64,000 bases of DNA, taken from Bacteroidota bacterium (lineage in GTDB: Bacteria; Bacteroidota; Bacteroidia; Bacteroidales; F082). Below, in pieces: positions 27,301 to 35,296 of the stretch. Positions within the stretch are counted from its first letter, which is position 1; the number at the start of each line of letters is the position of its first letter. The stretch lies in assembly GCA_009773165.1 (NCBI GenBank), contig WOUZ01000008.1:124001-188000 (forward strand), given 5' to 3'. The notes under the pieces are model-generated. The model searched no databases and was not told the origin of the DNA. It worked only from the letters and a program-made list of their open reading frames with translations. Position numbers and translations under genes: made by a program.

Positions 27301-28273
27301 AACCTACAATTTTTTCATTAAAATGAAAATTCTGATTAAGTTTATTTGATCCAGAATGAGCTTTAGTGTTATTTCTAGTGTTTAAACTGAGGTCAACTGA
27401 TGGATTGATACAATATGCTGAATCGAAAACAATTCGGTTATTTAGAGCGAACTCATTTAAGTCGAGCTTTATAATGCGGATTGAATCCAAAAACACTTCG
27501 TAATGATTTCCTGCTGAATCGTTTGGATAATTATACAAGTAACAACTATCGAGTTTTACAGTCTGACTTTTGGTTCCCATCCAAAACCTTTTGAACTTTA
27601 CACCTTTATTTCCTTCTCCTAAGGAAATATCAGCATCGTAAATTTCAAGCAAAATCCTATCAGCATAAAGAAACCCATTTTTCGTATCTTTCTGTTCCTG
27701 TGAAAATTGATCAATTGTCAAAAAAACATTGGATAATTTCAGAGGGTTGGGATCCTCCAGTGTCTTCTTATAAAACTGAAATGAAGCATTATTGATCTTT
27801 ATTGAGTTTAGGTTAACAACATTCAGAACCTTTTCAAGTGCAGTATATGCCTTTTTCAATTCTTCAGGTATAGAAACATTCTTCTGTTTACCCTCCTTTA
27901 ATCTTATCAAACTAATAGAAGGTGATTCAATTAAAACCGAATCAACAATAATATGTTTAGCAAAATAAAGAGAGATCAAGGAGTTAACGTTAATGTAGAT
28001 TCTATCAGCCTGAATAGCATATGAATTAGCACTACCAATAGTATCTTTTGTTAAAATTTCTGGATTCTTAAAATCGAAACGCAATCTAAGAATATTAAAC
28101 TCGGCCTTATTCACATTTAATTCCAGCTTTCCGTCGCTTTGGCTGGTAACTAACTCTTCAAAAAGATAGCCTGCACGATAGATAGCCAAATAATATAAAC
28201 CTATAAAGATCATTATAATCATGATCAATAGGAGAAGAAACTTGCTTGATTTTTTCAACTTGATGTCGCTCAT
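24383..28273 (-). CDS. very large AsmA-like inner-membrane-anchored protein
   Basis: A 1296-residue protein with one N-terminal membrane helix (about 10-32, SKFLLLLIMIIMIFIGLYYL) and a long periplasmic part with many short amphipathic beta-strands. Recurrent short phrases of the form ...L.I.....I.......I.SL.L......ITNG and ADRIYINVNSLISLYF resemble AsmA/TamB-type repeats that form a hydrophobic groove (bridge-like lipid transfer proteins). The C-terminus (GGVLTNTGVRSNKK ... PPIPNIPVDF) is typical of Bacteroidota AsmA-like proteins. A role in phospholipid movement to the outer membrane is inference from the superfamily. Start MSDIKLKK at 28273. Confidence 0.65.
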   Translation of the reverse strand: MSDIKLKKSSKFLLLLIMIIMIFIGLYYLAIYRAGYLFEELVTSQSDGKLELNVNKAEFNILRLRFDFKNPEILTKDTIGSANSYAIQADRIYINVNSLISLYFAKHIIVDSVLIESPSISLIRLKEGKQKNVSIPEELKKAYTALEKVLNVVNLNSIKINNASFQFYKKTLEDPNPLKLSNVFLTIDQFSQEQKDTKNGFLYADRILLEIYDADISLGEGNKGVKFKRFWMGTKSQTVKLDSCYLYNYPNDSAGNHYEVFLDSIRIIKLDLNEFALNNRIVFDSAYCINPSVDLSLNTRNNTKAHSGSNKLNQNFHFNEKIVGLTGDLFAGYLALKNTSFKLSLKKNDKTNKLSADRCDFVFDSLVINRKNEQPVYAKKIKLDINNHTFVTPDSLFILKFDALSLMNKEIKLHNFSLLPTKHNNRSDITFLKASVFELDSMNWATLLSDSKIHATQAILTRPEVKMKIPTKKNSADQSDTISESNTKESIRSKLDLSDLIIQNGDFIIEHNDNERIEIKSLDLHLKINTVTSAASESEYLSGVDYLSFKKGSFRSIKSTIYATDARYLKSDGVTYIKKIDFNSADKSTSVSVDHFKMEKLNIHSFQDISVDLISYRSVNAEIVKRNDVNAKKSKAREGELVSFTLKAFKGGETNIDFTSDDVEVVLKLNQLAGNNVKVVDGQKPEIAGLFVDGNYLNFSQKNGIRASVEAFQIKDKKVSFFKNAHLQLPLQNEKLKLTVPELVYSMDINSALQGSPKLDFITIKKPKVSFEQYVDEKPHLKDQQEIGKELPVFSIKTLSIEEPEMLNYPTELSSKLLIKPGISHWKVKGINSKYGALSIDSIAVTMDHPQLISENLDSDVETNGKLELGVSGIKFKPGKLKEKSEWEFHLNQLNISDFPFHFRNNEGSNQSVLIQSFALQNLHISDSHTGLLDIIRAENDNLTITNGNFGFYNDKTQFDVHNFSYNNKSNSILIDSIYFRPAKDKETFTQSKEFQSTYLKLRTGKITIGNIDFEKLLNDKELQSRKVTIDKLKLYTYKDKRLPFQHGVTKPMLTEMLHGLKPKIAIDSLVFKNGLIEYEEFNKITQQIGKINLTEIRGALANIKTNNASVTDSLRLNVFAKLLDTAELRVKYKQSYLDSLYGFHLKLVVNSFDLRALNPILQPFASADIKSGTLDTIRMSVVGRKYVAYGVMKMFYDNLNVQYLKKGDSTNKTIVTKSVSFFANRLVHKRNKWKTGEVYAERDHEKAFVNYWVKTVIGGVLTNTGVRSNKKQERKYEHAIKKYEVPPIPNIPVDF

Positions 28274-28307
28274 AAAAGGTGACAAAAAATGTTCAATAGA
28301 ATTTTAA

Positions 28308-28315
28308 CAAAGATA
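28308..28315 (-). promoter_or_regulatory. -7 promoter box (TATCTTTG) of the AsmA-like gene
   Basis: TAnnTTTG match 34 bases upstream of the ATG at 28273. Confidence 0.5.
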
Positions 28316-28596
28316 TTGAAAATAGCGAAATATCATTAGTTTACAGCGTTTTTAGTACACTATAGGCCATTAGTTTCATAAACAACCACAACCTGATATT
28401 GTTTTGAATTGCAAATACAAAAAGTCTATTGTTAAACAATTAACATTTTAAAAATGCATTCATAAAAAAAAGTTATCAACAATGCAACCCTCCCAAATAT
28501 TATATAATAATCTCATTATCATTAATTTAAATTATTTTCATGTGTTAAATCTCAGTTCAGATAAACCATGTCTGGTGGTTTGTAACAGGTATTATT
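28316..28596. other. AT-rich divergent intergenic region
   Basis: Between the two divergent promoters. I see no open frame or RNA gene. Confidence 0.5.
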
Positions 28597-28604
28597 TATA
28601 TTTG
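28597..28604 (+). promoter_or_regulatory. -7 promoter box (TATATTTG) of the DAK2-DegV gene
   Basis: TAnnTTTG match 38 bases before the TTG start. A TTTG at 28579-28582 may be part of the upstream element, with shorter spacing than usual. Confidence 0.55.
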
Positions 28605-28642
28605 CACGGGCTTTTGTAAATAATTACCTAAAAATTACAGCT

Positions 28643-30436
28643 TTGGAAAAAATCAAAATCACTGAAATTAATGGCATTCAATTGTATAACAGTTTTGTAG
28701 CCGGCGCTCAGCGTATTTTCGAAAACCAACAATTGCTTAATAAAATCAACGTATTTCCGGTTGCCGATGCTGATACTGGAACCAATTTAGCATCAACAAT
28801 GCGCAGTATTGTCAATGCAGCGCAACCTCAACCAAACCTGAAGCTAACAGCAGTAGCACTTGCAGATGCAGCGCTTACAGGAGCCAGGGGTAATTCCGGA
28901 ATTATATTCGCGCAGTTTCTTTACGGTTTCAGTAATGAGATCAAGGAAGAGGAAACATTATCGGCAAGCGCTTTTGCTGAATACATGAAAAATGCAGTCC
29001 GCTATGCCTATGAAGCCATAGCCAACCCAATGGAAGGAACAATGATTTCTGTTATAAAGGATTGGGCTGAATACATTTATCAGTTAAAAGATCATTTTGA
29101 GGATTTTCTCAAAATGTTGCTCGATGGGCTGATGAAAGCGGTGGAATCATTAAACAGCACCACCAGTAAAATGGCAGTTCTTGCAAAAGCAGGCGTAGTT
29201 GATGCCGGAGCAAAAGGTTTTGTTGTATTTCTCGAAGGCATGTTCGACTATTTTAAAAACGGACAGCTTGAAGTTCATATCGATACCAATGCGCTGGAAA
29301 TTGAGGAAGCAGTTGATGCAATCAGCCATGATGACATTACATTTCGCTTTTGCACTGAGGCAATGATAACCGGTACAAACCTGAAAAGAGAAAACTTTGC
29401 ACGATTGATGGAAAACTATGGCGACTCTATGGTAATCGCCGGTTCTCCAACAAAGATGCGTATTCATATTCACACAGATCAACCCTGGAAACTATTTGAA
29501 GATATTACGACTTTGGGTACCATAACTTATAAGAAAGTGGATGATATGGTGATGCAAAATGATATCGCATCAAACAGAAAATACCCCATTGGCCTGCTTA
29601 CAGATTCTACATGCGATATCCCTAATGATCTTCAGGAAAAATATCAGATTCAAATTGTACCATTAACAGTTCATTTCGGAGAAGAATTTTATATCGATCG
29701 AATCACGATTCAACCTGAGCAGTTTTTCAAAAAGCTTGAAACCTCAAAAATTCATCCAACAAGCGCCCAGCCTACCTTTCCTGAATTTGTCAACAGATAC
29801 AACTATATGTCGTCGCACTTTGATTCTATTATTGGGATTCATATTTCCTCCGGCATGAGCGGCACTTGGCAAAACAGTCTAAACGCTTCGCGCAAGGCAA
29901 TGGAAGAATCCAAAAAGAAAATATCTGTTGTAGACAGCAAAAGACTAAGCAGTGCTCTCGGACTCGTCGTTTTACGAGCTGCTGAAGCCATTGCAAATGG
30001 TGAAAGTCATGACGATATCGTTTCAAAGACTGCAACCTGGACAGAAAAATCGAAGATTTTAGTAACCTCCAAGACTATGAAATTCATGGTTAGAAGTGGC
30101 AGGGTAAGTCAGTCGAAAGGTCTGTTAGGCAAACTCTTAGGTATCAAGCCAATAGTTGAAGTAATGAACCATGGCAAGACTGAAGTTTTCGGAAAACCTT
30201 TTTCCGAAAAATCAAGTATGATTATGGTAATGAATGAGATGAAACGTTTCATTGGCGAAAACCCTGTATGGGGTTATGCTATTACCCACTCCGATAACCT
30301 GGTGAGTGCTCAGTGGTATGCTGAACAAATGGAAGCTATCACAGGTCAAAAACCGGTTTTTGTAAACCAGGCTTCACCTGTTCTTGCAGCTAATGCCGGT
30401 ACAGGCGTTGTTGCTCTTTCTGTTCTACTAAAGTAA
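28643..30436 (+). CDS. DAK2-DegV fusion: fatty acid kinase and fatty-acid-binding domains in one chain
   Basis: A 597-residue fusion. Residues about 1-200 are a DAK2 (DhaL/FakA-type) ATP-binding domain with the Mg-binding VADADTGTNL and RGNSGIIFAQ. Residues about 220-310 match the FakA middle domain (FCTEAMITG, IHIHTDQPW). From about 314 a complete DegV/FakB lipid-binding domain follows: LLTDSTCDIP, HPTSAQPTFPEF, ISSGMSGTWQ, VVDSKRLSSALGL. In Firmicutes FakA and FakB are separate proteins that phosphorylate exogenous fatty acids; here they are one polypeptide. TTG start. Own promoter and terminator, so monocistronic. Confidence 0.88.
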   Translation: MEKIKITEINGIQLYNSFVAGAQRIFENQQLLNKINVFPVADADTGTNLASTMRSIVNAAQPQPNLKLTAVALADAALTGARGNSGIIFAQFLYGFSNEIKEEETLSASAFAEYMKNAVRYAYEAIANPMEGTMISVIKDWAEYIYQLKDHFEDFLKMLLDGLMKAVESLNSTTSKMAVLAKAGVVDAGAKGFVVFLEGMFDYFKNGQLEVHIDTNALEIEEAVDAISHDDITFRFCTEAMITGTNLKRENFARLMENYGDSMVIAGSPTKMRIHIHTDQPWKLFEDITTLGTITYKKVDDMVMQNDIASNRKYPIGLLTDSTCDIPNDLQEKYQIQIVPLTVHFGEEFYIDRITIQPEQFFKKLETSKIHPTSAQPTFPEFVNRYNYMSSHFDSIIGIHISSGMSGTWQNSLNASRKAMEESKKKISVVDSKRLSSALGLVVLRAAEAIANGESHDDIVSKTATWTEKSKILVTSKTMKFMVRSGRVSQSKGLLGKLLGIKPIVEVMNHGKTEVFGKPFSEKSSMIMVMNEMKRFIGENPVWGYAITHSDNLVSAQWYAEQMEAITGQKPVFVNQASPVLAANAGTGVVALSVLLK

Positions 30437-30455
30437 AATTCAAAAATCTTATTAG

Positions 30456-30484
30456 AAAGCAGGTTTTTAAGCCTGCTTTTTTTA
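30456..30484 (+). terminator. intrinsic terminator after the DAK2-DegV gene
   Basis: Stem AAAGCAGG / CCTGCTTT with an 8-base loop followed by a T run, 20 bases after the stop codon. Confidence 0.85.
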
Positions 30485-30530
30485 TTCATTCTAAATTTTA
30501 ATGATTCTTAAATGCATTACCGCAATTTCC

Positions 30531-30538
30531 TAATTTTG
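30531..30538 (+). promoter_or_regulatory. -7 promoter box (TAATTTTG) of the acyl-CoA synthetase gene
   Basis: TAnnTTTG match 40 bases before the ATG at 30579. Confidence 0.6.
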
Positions 30539-30578
30539 CCGAATTCATTGTTAATTTATAAACAGTAAATCGAATTCT

Positions 30579-32636
30579 ATGATTACAAGGCAGCTCACGC
30601 ATCCAGAAAGTATTGTTGTTGTTGGAGGTTCGAACGACACCTCGAAACCTGGTGGCAAAGTCCTAAAAAATATTATTGACGGTGAATTTGCGGGCAAACT
30701 ATTTGTCTTGAATCCAAAAGAGACACTCGTTCAAGGCATTGCAAGTTTTGCCAATCCCGTAGGAATGCCAACTGTTGACCTTGCTGTTATTGCAATCGCT
30801 GCTAAATACATCCCCGACCTTGTTGATCAACTTATTCTCCATAATAAAACAAGGGCTTTTATCATTCTTTCTGCCGGATTCAGTGAAGAAAGCAAGGAAG
30901 GCAAAGCTTTGGAAGATAGAATTGTGAAAGCAGTCAATGCCGTTGGAGGGTCGTTGATTGGGCCAAACTGTGTAGGAATTTTAACACCTCAGCATCACAG
31001 TATTTTCACTTACCCTATTCCAAATCTTACTTCAAAAGGTTGTGATTTTATCTCAGGATCAGGAGCAACAGCATGCTTTATAATGGAAGCCGGAATCCCG
31101 AAAGGATTAAGTTTTTCCAATGTGTATTCTGTCGGAAATTCAGCCCAGATGGGCATCGAAGAGATACTGAAATATATGGATGAGAACTTCGATCCTGCAA
31201 AAGACTCCAAAATCAAGCTCCTATATCTTGAGACTATCTCTAATCCCGAAATGCTTCTAAAACATGCCTCCTCACTTATTAAAAAAGGCTGTAAAATAGC
31301 TGCAATAAAAGCAGGATCAAGTGAGGCAGGAAGCAGAGCTGCGTCTTCCCACACCGGGGCTTTGGCAAGCCCTGATCTTGCTGTTGATGCTCTTTTCAGA
31401 AAAGCAGGTATCGTCAGATGCTATGGAAGAGAGGAACTTATTGCGGTCGCCTCTGTCTTTATGCACCCTCCTATGAAAGGTAGAAATATTGCAATCATCA
31501 CGCATGCAGGAGGACCTGCAGTTATGCTAACAGATGCGCTTTCATCAGGCAAAATGGAGGTCCCTCACATTTACGGAACAGCAGCTGAATTTCTCAAAGA
31601 AAAGCTTTTTCCCGGATCTTCAGTTGCTAACCCCATTGATTTTCTGGCTACTGGAACTGCTGATCAACTGGGAACAATCATCGATGCAGTCGAAAACGAT
31701 TTTCATCATATTGATGCTATGGTTGTTATTTTTGGAACACCAGGTCTTGTTGAAATATTCGATGTTTATACGGTTTTGGATGAAAAAATGAAAGTATGTA
31801 AAAAACCGATTTTTGCAGTTTTACCTTCCATTCTTACAGCAGCTGATGAGGTTGCTTTTTTCCTTTCAAAAAACAGGATAAACTTTCCTGATGAAGCCAT
31901 TTTAGGTCAGGCAATTGCAAAAGTATATCACAGCCCTCAACCGCAAACAACTGCAATATCAAGCGTCAAAGTTGATGCGAAAAAAATCCGACAAGTGATT
32001 GATAACGCTGATGAAGGATATCTTGATCCTATAAAAATTCAGTCGCTTTTGGACGCTGCAGGAATTCACCGAGCAGGTGAAGCTGTAGTTACTACTGCAG
32101 AACAAGCTCAAAATGAAGCACTAAGACTTGGTTTTCCTGTTGTAATGAAAGTAATCGGGCCATTACATAAATCAGATGTTGGAGGTGTTGTCCTGAATGT
32201 TAAAGATGAAATTCAGGCAAAGGTTGAATTTGATCGAATGATAAAAATCAAAGATACGACTGGGATTTTGATTCAGCCAATGTTGTCAGGCATGGAGCTT
32301 TTTGCCGGAGTTAAACGAGAAGGACTTTTCGGTCATATGATCCTTTGTGGTTTAGGTGGAATTTTTATTGAAGTTTTAAAAGACGTTTCCTCCGAATTGG
32401 CTCCTATTGATTTAACTACAGCAAATCAAATGATTCACAGATTAAAAAGCTTTCCTCTTCTACAAGGAATAAGAGGCCAAAAACCTATTCATATTGAAGC
32501 ATTTGCGGAAATTATTACACGCCTCTTTGCATTGGTTGAGGCAGCTCCGGAAATTGCTGAAATGGATCTCAACCCTTTATTAGGGGATGAAAAACAAGTT
32601 GTAGCTGTTGATGCGCGAATCCGAATTGAAAAATAA
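30579..32636 (+). CDS. ADP-forming acetyl/acyl-CoA synthetase, fused alpha-beta
   Basis: A 685-residue enzyme that converts acyl-CoA + ADP + Pi to acid + CoA + ATP. Order: CoA-binding Rossmann domain (about 5-125, SIVVVGGSND), CoA-ligase domains (130-450) with the phosphohistidine His258 in SSHTGALASPD, and the ATP-grasp beta part (about 470-685, FPVVMKVIGPLHKSDVGG, AEMDLNPL). This is the energy-conserving ACD type of anaerobes and archaea, not the AMP-forming Acs. The substrate (acetyl, isobutyryl or others) cannot be read. Near a ferredoxin-dependent 2-oxoacid oxidoreductase operon, it probably harvests its acyl-CoA. Confidence 0.92.
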   Translation: MITRQLTHPESIVVVGGSNDTSKPGGKVLKNIIDGEFAGKLFVLNPKETLVQGIASFANPVGMPTVDLAVIAIAAKYIPDLVDQLILHNKTRAFIILSAGFSEESKEGKALEDRIVKAVNAVGGSLIGPNCVGILTPQHHSIFTYPIPNLTSKGCDFISGSGATACFIMEAGIPKGLSFSNVYSVGNSAQMGIEEILKYMDENFDPAKDSKIKLLYLETISNPEMLLKHASSLIKKGCKIAAIKAGSSEAGSRAASSHTGALASPDLAVDALFRKAGIVRCYGREELIAVASVFMHPPMKGRNIAIITHAGGPAVMLTDALSSGKMEVPHIYGTAAEFLKEKLFPGSSVANPIDFLATGTADQLGTIIDAVENDFHHIDAMVVIFGTPGLVEIFDVYTVLDEKMKVCKKPIFAVLPSILTAADEVAFFLSKNRINFPDEAILGQAIAKVYHSPQPQTTAISSVKVDAKKIRQVIDNADEGYLDPIKIQSLLDAAGIHRAGEAVVTTAEQAQNEALRLGFPVVMKVIGPLHKSDVGGVVLNVKDEIQAKVEFDRMIKIKDTTGILIQPMLSGMELFAGVKREGLFGHMILCGLGGIFIEVLKDVSSELAPIDLTTANQMIHRLKSFPLLQGIRGQKPIHIEAFAEIITRLFALVEAAPEIAEMDLNPLLGDEKQVVAVDARIRIEK

Positions 32637-32646
32637 TTCCTTATCA

Positions 32647-33336
32647 ATGAAAAGAAGTGACCTCATTTTGATTCTTGTCAGTATAGCTATTATACTTTGT
32701 TTTATATTCATACCCTCTGTGGGCGAAACATATAATAGTTTTAACAGAGACCACGGAATGTGGATGAGTTTTATAAAATTTGCAGTTCTTGCCACATTGG
32801 GAGAATCAATAGCATTACGCATTCGTTCAGGCGTTTACAACACAAAAGGATTTGGTCTACTTCCGAGGGCAGTTGTTTGGGGCTTTCTTGGACTTACAAT
32901 AAAAATGGCTTTCGTAATTTTCGTAACAGGCACTCCAGTATTTCTGGAATACCTTGGTTTTCAAAATGCCGGCGCAATAATGAAAGAAAGTTTTTCTTTT
33001 TCAAAAGTAGGTATTGCATTCAGCATCAGCGCAGCAATGAATCTGATCTATGCCCCTGTGATGATGACGCTTCACAAAATTACCGATATACATATTGTTG
33101 CCAACGCAGGAAAATTATATGCGCTTTTGCAACCAATCGCATTCAGAAAGATTTTTAACGAATTGGATTGGGACAGACAATGGAATTTTGTTTTTAAAAA
33201 AACGATACCTTTTTTCTGGATTCCAGCGCACACCATTACCTTTTTATTGCCTGAACAGCTGCAAGTACTTTTTGCTGCATTACTAGGTATCGCCCTTGGA
33301 GTTTTGTTAAGTATCTCATCTCCAAAGCGAAAATAA
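32647..33336 (+). CDS. unknown polytopic membrane protein
   Basis: About 229 residues from the ATG at 32647, ten bases after the acyl-CoA synthetase stop. Predicted helices include LILILVSIAIILCFIFIP, FIKFAVLATLGESIAL, WGFLGLTIKMAFVIFVTG, a central AFSISAAMNLIYAPVMMTL, and a C-terminal pair containing FFWIPAHTITFLLP and LFAALLGIALGVLLS. I do not recognise the family with confidence; a remote Mpv17/PMP22 likeness is only an impression. Probably co-transcribed with the synthetase, so an acid or ion channel role is a reasonable guess. Confidence 0.65.
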   Translation: MKRSDLILILVSIAIILCFIFIPSVGETYNSFNRDHGMWMSFIKFAVLATLGESIALRIRSGVYNTKGFGLLPRAVVWGFLGLTIKMAFVIFVTGTPVFLEYLGFQNAGAIMKESFSFSKVGIAFSISAAMNLIYAPVMMTLHKITDIHIVANAGKLYALLQPIAFRKIFNELDWDRQWNFVFKKTIPFFWIPAHTITFLLPEQLQVLFAALLGIALGVLLSISSPKRK

Positions 33337-33471
33337 TCATTAAGCCAGATTAAATAACGAAATTCAGCCTGTTCAAAGCATCGTTTTCTGTTGCTCTCAG
33401 CAATAATCATTCTAAATTATAGAAATTGTGCAATCGTTTGCGCTAATAAAACTCTTTTTATTATATTTGTG

Positions 33472-33479
33472 CAAATGCT
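33472..33479 (+). promoter_or_regulatory. -7 promoter box (TATATTTG) of the aminotransferase gene
   Basis: TAnnTTTG match 54 bases before the ATG at 33534. Confidence 0.55.
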
Positions 33480-33533
33480 AACAATAGAGCTGTTTTACGC
33501 TAAAACACTCACAACAAGCAAAATAAATATATC

Positions 33534-34853
33534 ATGAGAATTACACCCATTGATTATTCCATCGTTCATTCAAAAATTAAAGAAAGTGGCATCGCTAATA
33601 TTGGCAGAGCCTCCATCAGAGAAATAAAAAAACTTATTGACAACATTGAACAAGATACTGGACAAAAGTTCATCAGGATGGAGATGGGTATACCCGGTTT
33701 GCCGCCAGCTCAGGCAGGAGTAGATGGCCAAATTGAAGCACTTCGAAATGGAGTTGCAGCAATTTATCCTGATATTCATGGTATTGCCCCTCTTAAAAAG
33801 GAGATAAGCCGATTTGTTAAATTGTTTATGAATATCGATGTCAGCGCGGAAGGATGCATCCCAACTGTTGGCTCAATGCAGGGAGGCTTTGCAAGCTTCC
33901 TCACACTTAGCCGCATTTATGCAAAACGCAACACAACACTTTTTATCGACCCGGGCTTTCCTGTTCATAAGCAACAACATAAAGTGCTAAACCTTCCATT
34001 TGAAAGTTTTGATGTTTATAATTTTCGTGGCGACAAATTGCACGACAAATTGAAATCCTACCTCGATAAGGGGCACATCCACTCTATTTTATATAGCAAT
34101 CCTAACAACCCATCATGGATTTGCTTCACTGAAAAAGAGCTCAAAATCATTGGTGACCTTGCAAATGAGTATGATATTGTCATCATGGAAGATTTGGCAT
34201 ATTTTGGAATGGACTTCCGGCAGGATTTCAGCAAACCAGGCCAGCCTCCTTATCAGCCATCGGTTGCCAATTACACTGATAAATACATATTATTCATTTC
34301 CAGTTCGAAAGCATTCAGTTATGCAGGCGAACGTATTGGGATGATGGTAATTTCTGACGTCATGTACCAATCACATTTCCCTGACCTTAAACGATTCTAT
34401 CCAAATGATCAGTTTGGATACACCATGATTTTTGGAACCTTATACCCTTTAAGTTCAGGCACTTCACATTCTGCACAATACGGGCTTACGGCTATTTTGA
34501 AAGCGGCTAATGAAGGTAAATTTGATTTTGTTGAAGAAGTAAAAGAGTATGGCGAAAAAGCGCATATCATGAAAAAGATTTTCACAGATAACGGCTTTAA
34601 CATTGTGTACGACAAAGACGAGGATCAACCCATTGCTGACGGTTTCTATTTTACCTATGCCTATCCTGGTTTTACAGGGGTTGAACTTCTTGAGGAGATG
34701 CTATATTACGGCATAAGTGCTATTTCACTGGATATTACAGGCAGTGAGCGACACGAAGGTATAAGGGCATGTACATCGCTAATAAAAAGAACTCAATTTA
34801 CAGATTTGGAAGACAGGTTGAAGCAATTCCAACTAGACCATCCAACTCAATAA
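33534..34853 (+). CDS. class I/II PLP-dependent aminotransferase
   Basis: A 439-residue fold-type I aminotransferase. Visible motifs: GSMQGGFASF (PLP phosphate loop), YSNPNNPSW (substrate/PLP Asn), MEDLAYFGMDF (Asp binding the PLP nitrogen), SSSKAFSYAGERIG (Schiff-base Lys) and the C-terminal Arg region GIRACTSL. These convert amino acids to 2-oxoacids. The exact amino donor is not evident. It has its own promoter and lies between the ADP-forming acyl-CoA synthetase and the 2-oxoacid oxidoreductase operon. Confidence 0.9.
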   Translation: MRITPIDYSIVHSKIKESGIANIGRASIREIKKLIDNIEQDTGQKFIRMEMGIPGLPPAQAGVDGQIEALRNGVAAIYPDIHGIAPLKKEISRFVKLFMNIDVSAEGCIPTVGSMQGGFASFLTLSRIYAKRNTTLFIDPGFPVHKQQHKVLNLPFESFDVYNFRGDKLHDKLKSYLDKGHIHSILYSNPNNPSWICFTEKELKIIGDLANEYDIVIMEDLAYFGMDFRQDFSKPGQPPYQPSVANYTDKYILFISSSKAFSYAGERIGMMVISDVMYQSHFPDLKRFYPNDQFGYTMIFGTLYPLSSGTSHSAQYGLTAILKAANEGKFDFVEEVKEYGEKAHIMKKIFTDNGFNIVYDKDEDQPIADGFYFTYAYPGFTGVELLEEMLYYGISAISLDITGSERHEGIRACTSLIKRTQFTDLEDRLKQFQLDHPTQ

Positions 34854-35000
34854 TACAAAAATTACCCATCTAAAAATGGCAAATAATTTAACTAAAAATA
34901 ATTAAAGAAACAAAGACTGAAAATTATTTAAACTAATTATAAATTACATAATTTCAGGCAAATAGACACATTAGCTAACCTATAAAAGCGGGGTTTTAAC

Positions 35001-35008
35001 TAAATTTG
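35001..35008 (+). promoter_or_regulatory. -7 promoter box (TAAATTTG) of the 2-oxoacid:ferredoxin oxidoreductase operon
   Basis: TAnnTTTG match 32 bases before the ATG at 35041. No other box is visible before the next three genes. Confidence 0.6.
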
Positions 35009-35040
35009 CAACATTGAAATAAATCAAAAATAAAAGAGAT

Positions 35041-35265
35041 ATGGCTAAAGTCAGAGGCGCCATTGTAGTAGATGAAAAGAAGTGCAAAGGATGCGGTGTT
35101 TGTATTCCAGCCTGCCCTACTTCTGTAATCGAATTGGCAAATGAGGTGAATGGTAAAGGCTATCATTACGCCTATATGGAACATCCGGATGAATGCATTG
35201 GTTGTGCAAATTGCGCTATCGTTTGTCCTGATGGAGTTATCACTGTTTACAAACTCAAGTTGTAA
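35041..35265 (+). CDS. 2-oxoacid:ferredoxin oxidoreductase delta subunit (2[4Fe-4S] ferredoxin)
   Basis: A 74-residue ferredoxin-like subunit with two CxxCxxCxxxCP motifs: CKGCGVCIPACP and CIGCANCAIVCP. It relays electrons from the catalytic centre to ferredoxin. First gene of a four-gene operon; the alpha subunit starts 31 bases downstream. Confidence 0.93.
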   Translation: MAKVRGAIVVDEKKCKGCGVCIPACPTSVIELANEVNGKGYHYAYMEHPDECIGCANCAIVCPDGVITVYKLKL

Positions 35266-35296
35266 CAGATTAAACCAACAAAAAAAATTAAGAAAT

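Noticed and set aside
29150-29482. Long antisense frame opposite the DAK2-DegV gene, and many similar ones elsewhere
   Set aside because: They lie opposite clear protein-coding sequence, with no promoter boxes or domain patterns of their own.
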